From Tessaracoccus coleopterorum (GTDB lineage Bacteria; Actinomycetota; Actinomycetes; Propionibacteriales; Propionibacteriaceae): DNA of 64,000 bases. The translations under genes were made by a program, and so were the position numbers. The notes beneath the pieces were generated by a model. The model was not told the DNA's origin. It saw only the letters and a program-made list of their open reading frames with translations, and did no database searches. The stretch is from assembly GCF_011174705.1 (NCBI RefSeq), contig NZ_JAANIJ010000001.1:124001-188000 (forward strand), in the 5' to 3' direction. Positions 63,284 to 64,000 of this stretch are shown here, piece by piece. Every line of letters begins with the position of its first letter. The stretch's first letter is position 1.

Positions 63284-64000
63284 TGAGCTCCATGAACGCC
63301 CGCGCAGTACCCGCCGCCCTGGCGGGCCCCGCCATCAGCGGTGGGGGCCCCGTCGACGCAGAGCCGCGCCGAGACGCGGAGTGATTGCCCGTCACGCAGC
63401 GCTCATTGTCGGCGCCCTCGCCTCCCTGTTCCCGTTCTACTGGATGTTCGTGCTCTCCACGCACGAGTCCGAGGTGATCTACCAGTATCCGCCGGTCATG
63501 GTTCCGGGCGGCAAGCTGGCGACCAACTACGGATCGATCATGGAACGGATCAACATCTGGGGTGCCATGTCAAACACCCTCGTCGTGGCTCTCAGCGTGA
63601 CGGTGCTCGTTCTGCTGATCTCCTCGTTGGCCGCATTCTCGTTCGCGAAGTTCGAGTTCCCAGGCAAGAACGTACTCTTCGCGATCGTGATGGCGACCTT
63701 TCTCCTGCCATCGCAGCTCGCGACGATTCCGCAGTTCCTCTTCATGAGCAAGCTCGGTTGGGTGGGCGACCTCAAGGCGCTGATCTTCCCCTCCCTCGCG
63801 AGCGCATTCGGGGTCTTCTGGTTGCGTCAGTACACGACGAATGCACTCCCGAAGGAGCTGCTGGAGGCCTCCACGCTCGATGGCTGTGGCTTCCTGCGGC
63901 AGTACTGGCACGTGTGCCTACCGACGGTCCGTCCCGCCTTGGCGTTCCTGGGTATGTTCACCTTCATCGGGTCCTGGAACGACTTCATGTGGCCGTTGAT
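63283..64000 (+). CDS. ABC sugar transporter permease, second subunit (partial, frameshifted)
   Basis: MalG/UgpE-type permease, cut by the window end. ATG 63283 shares its A with the preceding stop (TGATG). A break near 63370 separates the start (MSSMNARAVPAAL) from the membrane part (ARHAALIVGALASLFPFYWMFVLSTHES). The contact loop LLEASTLDGCGFLRQYWHVCLPTVRPAL is near the end. At least 240 residues are visible; about 40-60 more are expected downstream. Confidence 0.92.

Overview
The window is high-GC, densely packed DNA from an actinobacterium. A Propionibacteriaceae-like member of the Actinomycetota fits best, but this rests on gene content only. Supporting features are a FasR-type regulator ahead of fabD-fabH-acpP-fabF with a DUF3145 gene behind them, a homodimeric-type aceE next to a DUF3052 gene, a DUF222/HNH gene, many GTG starts and many 4-nt ATGA/GTGA gene overlaps. 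Almost every long gene is broken by single-base losses, mostly in G or C runs. The reading resumes in another frame with the family signature intact, so these look like sequencing or consensus errors. Coordinates below span the reconstructed genes. Two genes also show larger internal deletions that single-base errors cannot explain.

Layout: 0.2-0.35 kb tRNA-Val and a terminator. 1.1-8.5 kb is the most unusual part: a membrane-anchored protein; a trypsin-like protease carrying a tandem C-P-(S/T)-x-x-x cysteine array; a stand-alone copy of the protease's N-terminal domain; a single polypeptide joining an APH-type kinase, a HopA1-type lyase and a zinc-binding LanC-type cyclase; and a second membrane-anchored protein. 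I read this as a lanthipeptide-like maturation system built from class V modules, with the cysteine array as the likely substrate. 8.4-14 kb: a two-domain, eukaryote-type 6-phosphofructokinase, DUF3052 and aceE. 14.3-18.3 kb: PHP-domain protein, cobA, an AGCS symporter and cobF. 18.6-24 kb: fasR, fabD, fabH, acpP, fabF, a strong terminator and DUF3145. 24-27.8 kb: a secreted protein, an S9 peptidase and a DUF2332 protein.

27.8-32.6 kb is a MoxR-DUF58-VWA-VWA-YggS operon. 32.7-36.5 kb: a membrane protein, a CAT-anticodon tRNA, an EEP-family protein and a DUF222/HNH protein. 36.8-39.7 kb: AraC regulator, a polyol-type MFS transporter with an internal deletion, and a zinc alcohol dehydrogenase. 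39.7-43.4 kb: GyrI-like and ASCH proteins, then divergent otsB and otsA.

43.5-64 kb is a glycan-use island: a large secreted GH78 rhamnosidase; GH125, GH20 and GH38 enzymes that lack signal peptides and would act on imported mannose- and GlcNAc-containing oligosaccharides; a GH4 enzyme, a phosphodiesterase/sulfatase-like protein, a HAD phosphatase, a PfkB kinase, a metallophosphoesterase, a DeoR regulator and an ABC sugar importer cut by the window end. A repeated ACTCGCTC-type motif in two divergent promoter regions suggests that the DeoR protein controls the island.
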